Notes: a model not told the origin generated them from the letters alone. Shown: positions 34,779-43,431, counted from the stretch's first letter. The stretch is DNA of 64,000 bases from Aquimonas voraii (GCF_900101825.1 NZ_FNAG01000014.1:39233-103232); one strand, 5' to 3'. Numbers and translations are program-made.

Positions 34779-36188
34779 TTACAGGCTGTAGTACAGCTGG
34801 TACTCCAGCGGATGCGTGGCGGCGCGGAACTTGGTGACCTCCTGCATCTTCAGCGCGATGTAGCCGTCGATGAAGTCGTCGCTCATGACGCCGCCGGCCT
34901 TGAGGAAGTCGCGATCCTTGTCGAGCGCGTCCAAAGCCTGGTCGAGGCTGTGGCAGACGGTCGGGAAGTTCTTCTCTTCTTCCGGCGGCAGGTCGTAGAG
35001 ATCCTTGTCGCTGGGCGCGCCCGGGTCGATCTTGTTCAGGATGCCGTCGATGCCGGCCATCATCAGGGCGGTGAAGGTCAGGTAGCCCGAGTTCATCGGG
35101 TCCGGGAAGCGCATCTCGATGCGCCGTGCCTTCGGGTTGGTGACGAAGGGGATGCGGCAGCTGGCGGATCGGTTGCTGGCCGAATAGGCCAGCATCACCG
35201 GCGCCTCGAAGCCCGGCACCAGGCGCTTGTAGCTGTTGGTGGTGGAGTTCGAGAAGGCATTGATGGCGCGCGCGTGCTTGAAGACGCCGCCGATGTACCA
35301 CAGAGCCAGCTGCGACAGTCCCGCATAGCCGTCGCCACTGAACAGGTTGCTACCGCCCTTGGCCAGCGACTGGTGCACGTGCATGCCGCTGCCGTTGTCG
35401 CCGACGATCGGCTTGGGCATGAAGGTGGCGGTCTTGCCGTTGCGATGGGCGACGTTCTTGACGATGTACTTCAGCATCGTCAGCTCGTCGGCCTTCTTGA
35501 CCAGGGTGTTGAACTTCGCACCGATCTCGCACTGGCCGGGGCCGGCGACCTCGTGGTGGTGCACCTCGACCTCGATGCCGACCTGCTCCAGCAGACGGCA
35601 CATTTCGGCGCGGATGTCGTGCAGCGAATCGACCGGCGCCACCGGGAAATAGCCGCCCTTGACGGTCGGGCGGTGGCCGCTGTTGCCACCGTCGTACTTG
35701 CGGTTGCTGTTCCAGGGCGCTTCTTCGGAGTCGACCTCGAAGGAGGCGCCGCTCATTTCGTTCTTGTAGCGCACCGAGTCGAAGATGAAGAACTCGGGCT
35801 CGGGACCGAAGAAGGCGGTGTCGGCGATGCCGGTCGACTTCAGGTAGGCCTCGGCGCGCTTGGCCACGCCGCGCGGGTCGCGGGTGTAGCCCTGCATGGT
35901 CTTCGGATCGAGGATGTCGCAGATGAGGACCAGGGTCGGATCGGCGGTGAAGGGGTCGATGAAGGCTGTGCTCGGATCCGGCAGCAGGACCATGTCGGAC
36001 TCGTTGATGCCGCGCCAGCCCGGGATGGAGCTGCCGTCGAACATCTTGCCGTCCTCGAACAGGCTGGGTTCGAGCACGCGGGCCGGGAAGGTGACGTGGT
36101 GCTGCACGCCGCGGACGTCGGTGAATCGCAGATCGATCCACTCGATCTCGTTGTCCTGGGCCAGCTTCTGAACCTGTTCGAACGACAT
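34779..36188 (-). CDS. glnA: Glutamine synthetase type I
   Basis: 469 residues, the same length as E. coli GlnA. ATP-dependent amidation of glutamate, the first step of the GS-GOGAT cycle whose second enzyme (gltBD) lies next door. Motifs: F-D-G-S-S-I-P-G-W (latch), [18 protein letters not shown] and N-R-S-A-S-C-R-I-P. The adenylylation site is the Tyr in [10 protein letters not shown]. The frame opens at an ATG at 36230, but that codon lies upstream of the transcription start predicted from the sigma-54 promoter; the ATG at 36188 has a GGAG box and the family start M-S-F-E-Q-V. Confidence 0.97.
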   Translation of the reverse strand: MSFEQVQKLAQDNEIEWIDLRFTDVRGVQHHVTFPARVLEPSLFEDGKMFDGSSIPGWRGINESDMVLLPDPSTAFIDPFTADPTLVLICDILDPKTMQGYTRDPRGVAKRAEAYLKSTGIADTAFFGPEPEFFIFDSVRYKNEMSGASFEVDSEEAPWNSNRKYDGGNSGHRPTVKGGYFPVAPVDSLHDIRAEMCRLLEQVGIEVEVHHHEVAGPGQCEIGAKFNTLVKKADELTMLKYIVKNVAHRNGKTATFMPKPIVGDNGSGMHVHQSLAKGGSNLFSGDGYAGLSQLALWYIGGVFKHARAINAFSNSTTNSYKRLVPGFEAPVMLAYSASNRSASCRIPFVTNPKARRIEMRFPDPMNSGYLTFTALMMAGIDGILNKIDPGAPSDKDLYDLPPEEEKNFPTVCHSLDQALDALDKDRDFLKAGGVMSDDFIDGYIALKMQEVTKFRAATHPLEYQLYYSL

Positions 36189-36225
36189 GAAACGCTCCGC
36201 GGGTGGTGGGGACTGCTGCAGGTGC

Positions 36226-36241
36226 AGCAATCATCGTGCCA
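36226..36241 (-). promoter_or_regulatory. Sigma-54 (-24/-12) promoter of glnA
   Basis: Read on the minus strand: TGGCACG-ATGA-TTGCT, a full match to TGGCACG-N4-TTGCW with GG and GC correctly spaced. The predicted transcript starts near 36215, leaving a leader of about 27 nt before the ATG at 36188. Confidence 0.88.
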
Positions 36242-36303
36242 GCCGGAGTGCGCGGGCACCTCACTGATTTGGAAGTACATTTCTGAGGATCCGAAGCGCC
36301 TCC

Positions 36304-36350
36304 GCACCCAGCTGGTGCGTCAATACGGAAGCCCCGCACCAGATCAGTGC
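36304..36350 (-). promoter_or_regulatory. Two NtrC-type enhancer sites upstream of glnA
   Basis: GCACC-CAGCT-GGTGC (36304-36318) is a perfect dyad and GCACC-AGATC-AGTGC (36336-36350) a near-perfect one. Both fit the NtrC site GCAC-N7-GTGC. Their centres are 32 bp apart, at about -96 and -128 from the predicted start, very close to the paired NtrC sites known at E. coli glnAp2. The distal site ends 15 bp before the acr3 stop. Confidence 0.75.
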
Positions 36351-36365
36351 AATCGCGCCAGCAGC

Positions 36366-37427
36366 TCAGCCGTGGGCGCTCCGAGGCGCCCGGCGACGGA
36401 TCCAGGTCACCAGGGACAGCATCACCGGCACCTCGACCAGCACGCCGACGACCGTCGCCAGCGCCGCGCCCGAGCCCAGTCCGAACAGGCTGATCGCCAC
36501 CGCCACCGCAAGCTCGAAGAAGTTGCTGGTACCGATCAGGGCAGAGGGTCCGGCCACGCAATGGGGCACCTTGAGCCAATGGTTCAAGCCCAGCGCGATC
36601 GCAGCGATCAGATAAGCCTGGATCACGATCGGCACCGCCAGCAGCAGGATGACCAGCGGCTGGGCAAGGATCTGCGGCCCCTGAAAGCCGAACAGCAGTA
36701 CGAGCGTGATCAGCAGGGCGATCATCGAGACCGGCCCGAGCGCAGCCTGCACACGCTCGAAGATGTCAGCGCCGCGCGCGAGCAGAAGGACGCGAAGCGC
36801 CTGGGCAATCGCCAGCGGCACCAGGATGTACAGGCCGACCGACAGCAGCAGGGTGGCCCAAGGCACGCTGATCGCCGACACGCCCAAGAGCAAGGCGACG
36901 ATCGGCGCGAAGGCGAACACCATCACCGCATCGTTGAGTGCGACCTGGCTCAGGGTGAAGTTGGGCTCGCCGTCGACGAGGTTCGACCATACGAACACCA
37001 TCGCCGTGCAGGGTGCGGCCCCCAGCAGGATCAGCCCGGCCACGTAGCTGTCGAGCTGATCGGCAGGCAGCCAGTCGGCGAACAGGCCGTAGATGAAGAG
37101 CGCGCCGAGTGCGGCCATGGTGAAGGGCTTGATCAGCCAGTTCACCGCCAGCGTGACCCCGATCGCCCGCGCCTGCTGGCCGACTTCGCGCATGCGCGCG
37201 AAGTCGATCTTCATCAGCATGGGGATGATCATCAGCCAGATCAGCAGGGCCACCGGCAGGTTGACGTGCTCGACTTCCATCGCCGCCAGCGCCACGAAGG
37301 CGAACGGAAACAGCTCGCCGAGCCCGATGCCGGCAACGATGCACAGCGCCACCCACAGGGTGAGGTAGCGGCCGAACAGGTCCAGCCCGGGGCGCTGCGC
37401 CGCGACTTGCGGGGCGGAGACGCTCAT
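36366..37427 (-). CDS. acr3: ACR3-family arsenite efflux permease
   Basis: 353 residues with about ten hydrophobic helices, exporting As(III) across the inner membrane. Family hallmarks are G-A-A-P-C-T-A-M-V-F-V-W-S, with the conserved Cys used in transport, L-N-D-A-V-M-V-F, P-M-L-M-K-I-D-F and the C-terminal A-L-I-G-T-S-N-F-F-E-L-A. Not related to E. coli ArsB. Overlaps arsC by four bases (ATGA) and ends close to the glnA regulatory region. Confidence 0.95.
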   Translation of the reverse strand: MSVSAPQVAAQRPGLDLFGRYLTLWVALCIVAGIGLGELFPFAFVALAAMEVEHVNLPVALLIWLMIIPMLMKIDFARMREVGQQARAIGVTLAVNWLIKPFTMAALGALFIYGLFADWLPADQLDSYVAGLILLGAAPCTAMVFVWSNLVDGEPNFTLSQVALNDAVMVFAFAPIVALLLGVSAISVPWATLLLSVGLYILVPLAIAQALRVLLLARGADIFERVQAALGPVSMIALLITLVLLFGFQGPQILAQPLVILLLAVPIVIQAYLIAAIALGLNHWLKVPHCVAGPSALIGTSNFFELAVAVAISLFGLGSGAALATVVGVLVEVPVMLSLVTWIRRRAPRSAHG

Positions 37428-37834
37428 GGGGACACGCCCAGTTCGGCCAGCAGGCGCAGGACACGCGCGGAGATGTCGTCGCGCACGGCCCGGTAGGCCT
37501 CATCGTCCATGTGCTTGGGATCAGGCAGGGCCCAATCCTCGCGTCGCTTCGCCGGCACCCAGGGGCAGGAGTCGCCGCAGCCCATGGTGATCACCGCATC
37601 GAAATCGATGCCTTCGATCTCATCCAGCGACTTCGAGCCGTGCGCCGACAGGTCGTAGGCGAGCTCGGCCATGAAGCGCACCGCCTTCGGGTTGATCAGC
37701 CCCGAGGGTCGGGAGCCCGCGCTGTACGCCTCGACCCGGGCACCGCCGTGGAGACGGGCGAAGGCTTCAGCCATCTGACTGCGGTTGGCGTTCTCGACGC
37801 AGACGAACAGGACACGGACGGGTTCGGGGCTCAT
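37424..37834 (-). CDS. arsC: Arsenate reductase, low-molecular-weight phosphatase family
   Basis: 136 residues from the ATG at 37834, which overlaps the arsR stop (ATGA); ten in-frame codons upstream are not conserved. Reduces As(V) to As(III) for export by Acr3. The catalytic P-loop is C-V-E-N-A-N-R-S, and further down are the redox pair C-G-D-S-C-P and the W-A-L-P-D-P general-acid segment, as in thioredoxin-linked ArsC. Middle gene of arsR-arsC-acr3. Confidence 0.93.
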   Translation of the reverse strand: MSPEPVRVLFVCVENANRSQMAEAFARLHGGARVEAYSAGSRPSGLINPKAVRFMAELAYDLSAHGSKSLDEIEGIDFDAVITMGCGDSCPWVPAKRREDWALPDPKHMDDEAYRAVRDDISARVLRLLAELGVSP

Positions 37835-38169
37835 GGGGCGGGTTCCTGGCAGAGGGGTGGGCACACGCTCGCCGTAGCGCAGGGAGTGCCGGCACAGCAG
37901 TTCTCGGTGAGATAGGCGAGCAGCGCGTTCATGCGCTCGAAGTCGGCGACCAGCTGGATGTGTCGGCCGTCGCGGTGGTCCTGCACCAGACCGGCGGCGC
38001 GGAGCTGGTTCAGGTGCGAGCTCAGCGTGGGGCCGGGAATGCCCAGCCGGTCTCTCAGTTCCCCCACGCAGAGGCCGGCCGGTCCGGCCTGGACCAGCGC
38101 ACGGAAGGCGGCGAGGCGATGTTCCTGGCCAAGGGCGCGCAGGCAGTCGAGTGCGATCGGCGTATCCAT
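37831..38169 (-). CDS. arsR: ArsR-family arsenic-responsive repressor
   Basis: 112 residues from M-D-T-P-I-A-L-D-C-L. Winged-helix repressor of the ars operon (A-F-R-A-L-V-Q, L-G-I-P-G-P-T-L-S-S-H-L-N-Q-L as recognition helix). The E. coli-type C-V-C site is not present (it reads L-C-V-G). Instead the C-terminus carries C91-C92-x4-C97 plus C103 and C107. This resembles the Acidithiobacillus-type C-terminal As(III) site. Start is M at 38169; upstream frame to 38364 is not conserved. A weak ribosome binding site precedes it. Confidence 0.9.
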   Translation of the reverse strand: MDTPIALDCLRALGQEHRLAAFRALVQAGPAGLCVGELRDRLGIPGPTLSSHLNQLRAAGLVQDHRDGRHIQLVADFERMNALLAYLTENCCAGTPCATASVCPPLCQEPAP

Positions 38170-38212
38170 GATTTTATTTTTCTGGAACTGTCGAAATGAT
38201 CGCACAAGGAAA

Positions 38213-38230
38213 GGCCCGCATGTGCGGGCC
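38213..38230 (-). terminator. Hairpin upstream of arsR
   Basis: GGCCCGCA-TG-TGCGGGCC, perfect. On the minus strand TTTCCTTGTG follows, so it can stop transcripts coming from the small gene at 38437-38640 before they reach arsR. From 38231 to 38436 nothing was recognised. Confidence 0.6.
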
Positions 38231-38436
38231 CCGGTCCTTGCTTCTCTCCTATCCAGCGGAGCGTCCGACAGGCCTCCTGCCCGAACGGCGTCTCTGCGTG
38301 CGCGTCCCTGCGCGGGCGGGCCCTCCCTGGCCCCCGGGATCGGCACCGTCCTGGCGCCGATCACCGGAATCCCGGCGGCGCTGCCGCCGGGCGGGCGAGG
38401 CCTCCGGCCCCGCCATCTCGGGTGTCTTGCCCTGCG

Positions 38437-38640
38437 TCAGCGCACGCTGAACGGGCTGCTGCGCAGGCCAGGAACATAGCGGCGGGCCTGAGCGTAGCCG
38501 CTGCTGCGGCCATAGCCGACGCCGAAGTCGCGTTCGCGGTAGCGCTCGTGGCCGTCGTCCTGCGCAGGCAGCGGACGCGTCGGCAGGGGGGCCGTGACAG
38601 CCGGCGTGCGCGAGGTCGTGCGGGGGTCCAGGCTGTTCAT
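38437..38640 (-). CDS. Small conserved-looking protein, unknown function
   Basis: 67 residues. A Pro/Thr-rich N-terminus is followed by R-D-F-G-V-G-Y-G-R-S-S-G-Y-A-Q-A-R-R-Y-V-P-G, a Gly/Tyr/Arg-rich block that I associate with small Lysobacterales hypothetical proteins (a recollection, not checked). A GGAG box stands 8 nt before the ATG. No signal peptide or membrane helix. It is monocistronic between arsR and a response regulator gene. Overlapping frames on both strands have no features, but a false call remains possible given the size. Confidence 0.5.
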   Translation of the reverse strand: MNSLDPRTTSRTPAVTAPLPTRPLPAQDDGHERYRERDFGVGYGRSSGYAQARRYVPGLRSSPFSVR

Positions 38641-38833
38641 GGTGGTGTCTCCGTGCTGTGGTGTGCTGGTAGACTACAACACCAGAGCAAGAGGGCGATA
38701 GGCCGGAAGTTATGCGGACCGCCGTGCGGGGGATCACGGTGGGGGAGCGTTCAGAAACTGGGCGCAAACGGTCGCGCGATGCGCAGCCCGAGACCGGCGT
38801 CGGCAAGGAGAGCGCTGGATACCGCCGCTGGGC

Positions 38834-39964
38834 TCAGCTTTCGGCGATGCGCCGGGCCAGCGCCCGCGCGCGGCGGGCGCGGCTGATCACGCCGGTGACC
38901 AGATGTCGCGGCTGGATGGGCTTGGTGAAGAAGTCATCGCCGCCCGCCGCGAGCACATCGAAACGCACGTCCTGCTCGTGGTCGCCGGACAGGAAGACGA
39001 TGGAAAGGAGCTCGCTGCCGGGCAGAGCGCGGATGCGCGAGGCGATCTCGATGCCGTCGATACCCGGCATGTAGAGGTCTAGCAGCACCACCTCGGGCTG
39101 GAACTCGCGCACGGCCTCGACCGCCTGCTCGGGGTCCATGCAAGCCCGGGTCTGCACGTTCTGGCTGCGCAGCACGGCTTCGCAGAACAGGATCTGGCTG
39201 CGGTCGTCGTCGACGATCAGCACGCGGAAGGGTTTGGCCTGGCCAGGCTGCACCGCTTCGAGCACGCGCGTCGCCAGCGCCTCGACGCCGTCGGCATGCC
39301 GGACGACTTCGTCAGCGCCGGCGCGCAGGGCGAACATGCGCTCGGCCGGGTCGGCGCTGCGGGTCAGCACCAGCAGGGCAAGCCGCCGGTCTTCGCTGCG
39401 GTAGGCGTGGCTGAAGGCGCGGGCGCGGCGGGCGTATTCCGGAAGCTCGGTGGCATCGATCAGCACGGCATCCAGTCCGGCTTCGATCGGCTCGGCGATC
39501 GCGGCTTCCACGTCGCGCCGGGCTTGCACCTCGATGCCGGTATCGCGCAGACGACGCGACAGGGCCTCGGCAAGCGCATCGTCCTGGCTCACCAGCAGCA
39601 GGGTCCGGGCCGGCTGTGCGCTGCTGGCTGCGACCGAGGGCAGCAGGTCCAGATGCACCTCGGGAGCGAGGTCCTCGCACAGGCGGCGCAGGCGCAGGCG
39701 CTGGTTGGCATCCGGATGGCGCCCCTCCTCGACGAAGGAGCACAGGTAGGCGGAGAGCGCGATCGCATGCTCGACCACGTCGGAGGCACCGGCCAAGTCG
39801 GCCTCGTGGACCAGCTCATCCAGCTGTTCGTGCAGGCCCAGCACCTCGGTGGGCTGCCACTGCCCCATCAGCACGCGGCCAAAACGCTCGACCCACTCGT
39901 GCGCATGCGCTTGGGCGGAGGACACCGCGGGGCTGGCATGGGAGGCAGGCAGGGCCGGGGACAT
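38834..39964 (-). CDS. Response regulator with two receiver domains and no output domain
   Basis: 376 residues. A helical N-terminal region (about 20-115) could be a Hpt-like or dimerisation module. A first, degenerate receiver (about 118-235) has L-L-V-S-Q-D-D and V-L-I-D-A but lacks a clear K-P. A canonical second receiver (about 243-365) has V-D-D-D-R-S, phosphoacceptor Asp in V-V-L-L-D-L-Y-M-P-G-I-D-G, F-L-S-G-D and F-F-T-K-P-I. The protein stops about 10 residues after this receiver. In relatives known to me the same tandem receivers precede a GGDEF domain, but none exists here. No kinase gene is next to it. Confidence 0.85.
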   Translation of the reverse strand: MSPALPASHASPAVSSAQAHAHEWVERFGRVLMGQWQPTEVLGLHEQLDELVHEADLAGASDVVEHAIALSAYLCSFVEEGRHPDANQRLRLRRLCEDLAPEVHLDLLPSVAASSAQPARTLLLVSQDDALAEALSRRLRDTGIEVQARRDVEAAIAEPIEAGLDAVLIDATELPEYARRARAFSHAYRSEDRRLALLVLTRSADPAERMFALRAGADEVVRHADGVEALATRVLEAVQPGQAKPFRVLIVDDDRSQILFCEAVLRSQNVQTRACMDPEQAVEAVREFQPEVVLLDLYMPGIDGIEIASRIRALPGSELLSIVFLSGDHEQDVRFDVLAAGGDDFFTKPIQPRHLVTGVISRARRARALARRIAES

Positions 39965-40249
39965 GGGCGGGGTCCGTAAGGTCGGGCGTGGCCCGGGACA
40001 GCGGTGCCGCCGATTCTAGCAATGCGGAAGGGCTGCACACCCCTACCGGCCATCGCCCCTGCGACGCATCAACCCCGCCGCCCCGTGCCGACATTCCGTC
40101 GGGCAGTCAGGAGCGAACGCGTATCCGCGTGCAAGGTTCTTGCCGTGCGGATTCGTCGCACCCCACCGTTCAGCTGCGAGGGAACAAAGCGCCGGCGGCT
40201 GCAGTCATGCTTGGCCGCGCCCTCCCCTGCCCCTGCTGGAAATTCCCCC

Positions 40250-41254
40250 ATGAGCCAACCGATCCGCGTCCTCGCCTGGATCCTCGCCGTCCTGGTCCTG
40301 CTGGGCGCCGTCGCGGTCGCCCTGGCCTCGCCGCTGGCCGCCGCCTTCGGCGCCACGCCAGTGTTCAACAGCGTCATCCTTGCGGTTTTCGCGGTCGGCC
40401 TCGCGGCCAACCTGACCCAGGTGCTGCGCCTGCAGCGTGAAGTGCGCTGGATCGAGGGCTTCAGACGTGCGAACCCTGAGCACCCGCCCGGCGGCCAGCC
40501 GGTGCTGCTGGCGCCGATGGCCAAGATGCTCGGCAAGGGGGTCAAGCCGCAGAGTCTGTCGACCGCCTCGACTCGCACCATTCTCGACAGCGTCTACCTG
40601 CGCCTTGAGGAGCAGCGCGATCTTTCGCGCTACCTGATCGGTCTGCTGATCTTCCTTGGCCTGCTCGGCACCTTCTGGGGCCTGCTGATCACCATCGGCT
40701 CGGTCAGCGAAATCATCGCCGGGCTGTCGGCCGGCACCGACGCTGCGCAGATGTTCGAGCAGCTGAAGTCGCGCCTGCAGGAGCCGCTGGGTGGCATGGC
40801 CACCAGCTTCTCGACCTCGCTGTTCGGCCTCGCCGGCTCGCTGGTCTTGGGCCTCACGGACCTGCTCACCGCGCGTGCCGCCAACCGCTTCTACAACGAG
40901 GTCGAGGAGTGGCTCTCGGGCCTGACCCGGCTGTCATCCGGCGGCATCGGCAGCGGCGAGGGCGAGACCAGCGTGCCGGCCTATGTGCAGGCCCTGCTGG
41001 AGCAGACCGCCGACGGCCTGGAGCGCATGCAGCGCGCGATGCTCGAAGGCGAGCGCGAGCGCCGCGGTGCCGCCGAGCAGATGGCCGAGCTTTCGACCCA
41101 GCTGGCGCGGCTCGCCGAGACTCAGGTCGAGCTGCGCGGCGCGCTGAAAGCGCTCGGCCAGGGCAATGCCCTCAGCGAGGACCTGCGCTCTGAGTTCCGC
41201 CTGCTCGGCCGCACCATCGCGGCCGCCAGCGAAGCGCGCCGGGGCGCGCCGTGA
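40250..41254 (+). CDS. MotA/TolQ/ExbB-like proton channel subunit
   Basis: 334 residues. Four predicted membrane helices: about 8-28, 36-56, 125-150 (L-I-G-L-L-I-F-L-G-L-L-G-T-F-W-G-L-L) and 180-205 (M-A-T-S-F-S-T-S-L-F-G-L-A-G-S-L-V-L-G). The last two form the MotA/TolQ/ExbB core. A C-terminal coiled coil follows (about 245-325). Its stop overlaps the GTG of the next gene, which encodes a MotB/OmpA-like partner, so the two should form a proton-driven stator-like complex. The frame opens at 40004, but the ATG at 40250 gives the natural N-terminus. Layout resembles ZorA of Zorya defence systems, with a much shorter tail. Confidence 0.85.
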   Translation: MSQPIRVLAWILAVLVLLGAVAVALASPLAAAFGATPVFNSVILAVFAVGLAANLTQVLRLQREVRWIEGFRRANPEHPPGGQPVLLAPMAKMLGKGVKPQSLSTASTRTILDSVYLRLEEQRDLSRYLIGLLIFLGLLGTFWGLLITIGSVSEIIAGLSAGTDAAQMFEQLKSRLQEPLGGMATSFSTSLFGLAGSLVLGLTDLLTARAANRFYNEVEEWLSGLTRLSSGGIGSGEGETSVPAYVQALLEQTADGLERMQRAMLEGERERRGAAEQMAELSTQLARLAETQVELRGALKALGQGNALSEDLRSEFRLLGRTIAAASEARRGAP

Positions 41255-42360
41255 GCACGCTCGCCGCGCGCCGCCGCCGCGGCGTCGATTTCTGGCCCGG
41301 CTTCGTCGACGCGCTGTCGGCCCTGCTGATGGTGCTGGTGTTCCTGCTGCTGGTCTTCGCCGTCGGCCAGTTCGCGCTATCGGACGCGCTGTCCGGCCGT
41401 GACCGCGCGCTGGATGCGCTGAACCGCGAGCTCGCGGCGCTCGCCGAGGCGCTGTCGATGGAGCGCAGCGCCAAGGAACAGGCCCTGACCGAGGTCGGCG
41501 ATCTCACCGCCAGCCTTTCCTCGAGCGAGCGCGCCGTGGCACAACTGCAGATCAACCTGGACAGCACCCGCACCCAGCTCACCGACAGCGAGTCCGAGCG
41601 CGCGCGCCTCACCGCCGACGTCAACGCACTCGCCGAGCTGAAGCGCCAGCTTGAGGCGGAGCTGGCCTCGCGCCTGGCCGAGCTCGATGAGAACAAGGAA
41701 AAGCTGGTCGTACAGACCGAGCTGTCGGCCAAGGCCGCTGCCCAAGCCGAGCTGCTCAACCGGCAGCTCCTGGCACTGCGCGAGCAGCTGGCGCGGGTCG
41801 AAGCCGCGCTGGCCGCGGCGGAAGGCGAAGGCCGGCAGAAGGATCTGCAGATCGAAGAGCTGGGCGCGCGTTTGAATCTGGCGCTGGCCGACCGCGTCAA
41901 CGAACTGACCCGCTTCCGCTCGGAGTTCTTCGGCAAGCTGCGCGCCGCACTGGGCAACCGCGCCGATATCCAGGTGGTCGGCGACCGCTTCGTGGTGCCC
42001 TCGGAGCTGCTCTTCCCCAGCGCCTCGGACGAGCTCAACCCGGCCGGCATCGAACAGCTGCAGCGCCTCGCCAGCACGCTCAAGGAAGTCACCGCGCAGA
42101 TCCCCGCCGACGTCGACTGGGTGCTGCGCATCGACGGCCACACCGACCGTCGCCCGATCAGCACCGGCCGCTTCCCCTCCAACTGGGAGCTGTCCTCGGC
42201 GCGCGCCATCGCCATCGTCAAATTCCTCACCCAGGCCGGCATCCCGCCACGGCGGCTGGCCGCCAACGGCTTCGGCGAGCACCACCCGCTCGATCCCGGT
42301 GCCAGCGAGGAAGCCCTGGCGCGCAACCGCCGCATCGAAATCCAGTTGACCAACCGCTGA
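41251..42360 (+). CDS. OmpA/MotB-like peptidoglycan-anchoring partner of the proton channel
   Basis: 369 residues starting at GTG (41251), overlapping the channel gene by four bases. One N-terminal membrane helix F-V-D-A-L-S-A-L-L-M-V-L-V-F carries an Asp at the position of the proton-binding Asp of MotB. A long coiled coil (about 45-215) follows. The C-terminal OmpA-like domain has L-R-I-D-G-H-T-D-R-R-P-I, N-W-E-L-S-S-A-R-A and N-R-R-I-E-I-Q-L, the peptidoglycan-binding residues. It is MotB/ZorB-like in plan; no flagellar genes and no zorC/zorD/zorE are nearby. Confidence 0.87.
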   Translation: MSTLAARRRRGVDFWPGFVDALSALLMVLVFLLLVFAVGQFALSDALSGRDRALDALNRELAALAEALSMERSAKEQALTEVGDLTASLSSSERAVAQLQINLDSTRTQLTDSESERARLTADVNALAELKRQLEAELASRLAELDENKEKLVVQTELSAKAAAQAELLNRQLLALREQLARVEAALAAAEGEGRQKDLQIEELGARLNLALADRVNELTRFRSEFFGKLRAALGNRADIQVVGDRFVVPSELLFPSASDELNPAGIEQLQRLASTLKEVTAQIPADVDWVLRIDGHTDRRPISTGRFPSNWELSSARAIAIVKFLTQAGIPPRRLAANGFGEHHPLDPGASEEALARNRRIEIQLTNR

Positions 42361-42455
42361 GGCTCACGCCGCGTACGGCACCGGCAGGCAGCCGCGGCCG
42401 TACGCCAGGCGATGGCCGCGCGAACACTGCAGTGGCGGATCGATCCCATCCGCTT

Positions 42456-42483
42456 CCATAGGCCGGGCCCTGGCCCACCATGG
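42456..42483. repeat. REP-like palindrome, second copy of the CATGGTGGGCC element
   Basis: CCATAGGCC-GGGCC-CT-GGCCC-ACCATGG; read on the minus strand it begins CCATGGTGGGCC. Related copies at 18577-18605 and 63645-63674. Lies between two convergent genes, where it may also stop transcription. Confidence 0.6.
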
Positions 42484-42543
42484 ACTCGCAAGACACGACG
42501 GGCTCGAACGCCCCGCGCTGCGATCCGGATCGGAGCCACGCTC

Positions 42544-43326
42544 TCACTCCAGGCGCAGGACCTCGATCAAGCGCGGCAGTGCATGACCCGCGCTGGCCCG
42601 CCACAGGCCATCCATGCGCGGGCTGAGCGCCGAAGGCTCCGGGTTGATTTCGTAGCGCGGGCAGGTCTCGGGCGCGATGTCCGGTAGGCCGGCGGCGGGA
42701 TGCACAAGGCCCGAGGTGCCGATCACCAGTACCAGATCGGCCAGGCGCGCGGCGCGGCCGGCAGCAGTGAACTCGTCGACCGGCAGCGACTCGCCGAACC
42801 AGACCACGCCTGGCCGCAGCGGCCCGCCGCAGGCGACACAGCGAGGCGGGGCGACGCGCAGCTCGGGCGCCTCGGCCCAGGCCGGGTCAATGGCGATCGC
42901 TTGTTCGGCGTCGCAGTCACGGCAGCGGGTGGCGGCGATGCGCCCATGCAGGTGCAGTACGTCGGTGCTGCCCGCGCGCTCGTGCAGGTCGTCAACGTTC
43001 TGCGTGGCCAGCACGAGTCCGGGGCTGAGCTCGGCGAGCGCGGCCAGCGCGCGATGGCCGGCATGCGGCTGGGCCTGCGCGATCTTGGCCATGCGCCAGC
43101 GGTACCAGGCCCAGACGAGGGGTGGATCCTCGTCGAAGGCGAAGGGCGTGGCCAGTCGCATGGGATCGAAGCGCGACCACAGGCTGTCCTCGCCGCCGCG
43201 GAAGGTGGCGATGCCGCTTTCCGCGGACATGCCGGCGCCGGTCAGCAGCAGCGGGCGCTCGGCGGCACGCAGGGCGTCCAACAGTCCATCGGGGATGGCT
43301 TGCGCGGAAGGATCGATGTCACGCAT
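42544..43326 (-). CDS. cobB: NAD-dependent protein deacylase, sirtuin CobB type
   Basis: 260 residues from M-R-D-I-D-P-S-A-Q. NAD-binding motifs T-G-A-G-M-S-A-E-S-G-I-A-T-F-R-G and T-Q-N-V-D-D-L-H, catalytic H in L-H-L-H-G-R-I, zinc cysteines C-R-D-C and C-V-A-C. Within V-W-A-W-Y-R-W-R the Tyr and Arg are three apart, the pair that lets class III sirtuins (SIRT5, CobB) remove succinyl and malonyl groups. The upstream frame to 44613 runs antisense to the next gene and is spurious. Convergent with the stator-like pair. Confidence 0.93.
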   Translation of the reverse strand: MRDIDPSAQAIPDGLLDALRAAERPLLLTGAGMSAESGIATFRGGEDSLWSRFDPMRLATPFAFDEDPPLVWAWYRWRMAKIAQAQPHAGHRALAALAELSPGLVLATQNVDDLHERAGSTDVLHLHGRIAATRCRDCDAEQAIAIDPAWAEAPELRVAPPRCVACGGPLRPGVVWFGESLPVDEFTAAGRAARLADLVLVIGTSGLVHPAAGLPDIAPETCPRYEINPEPSALSPRMDGLWRASAGHALPRLIEVLRLE

Positions 43327-43431
43327 GGCGGTGTCGCGGGTCTGGCGCTGGCCGCACAGCCTCGAACGCAGGCTGGGCGAATTGCAAGGCTTGCTACCAT
43401 CCACGCTTCTTACACTCCAGGGACTTCCGCC

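Noticed and set aside
40250..43326. Complete Zorya or a new ZorAB-Sir2 defence system
   Set aside because: No zorC/D/E-type genes, the sirtuin is convergent rather than co-transcribed and has CobB features, and there are no other defence genes nearby.
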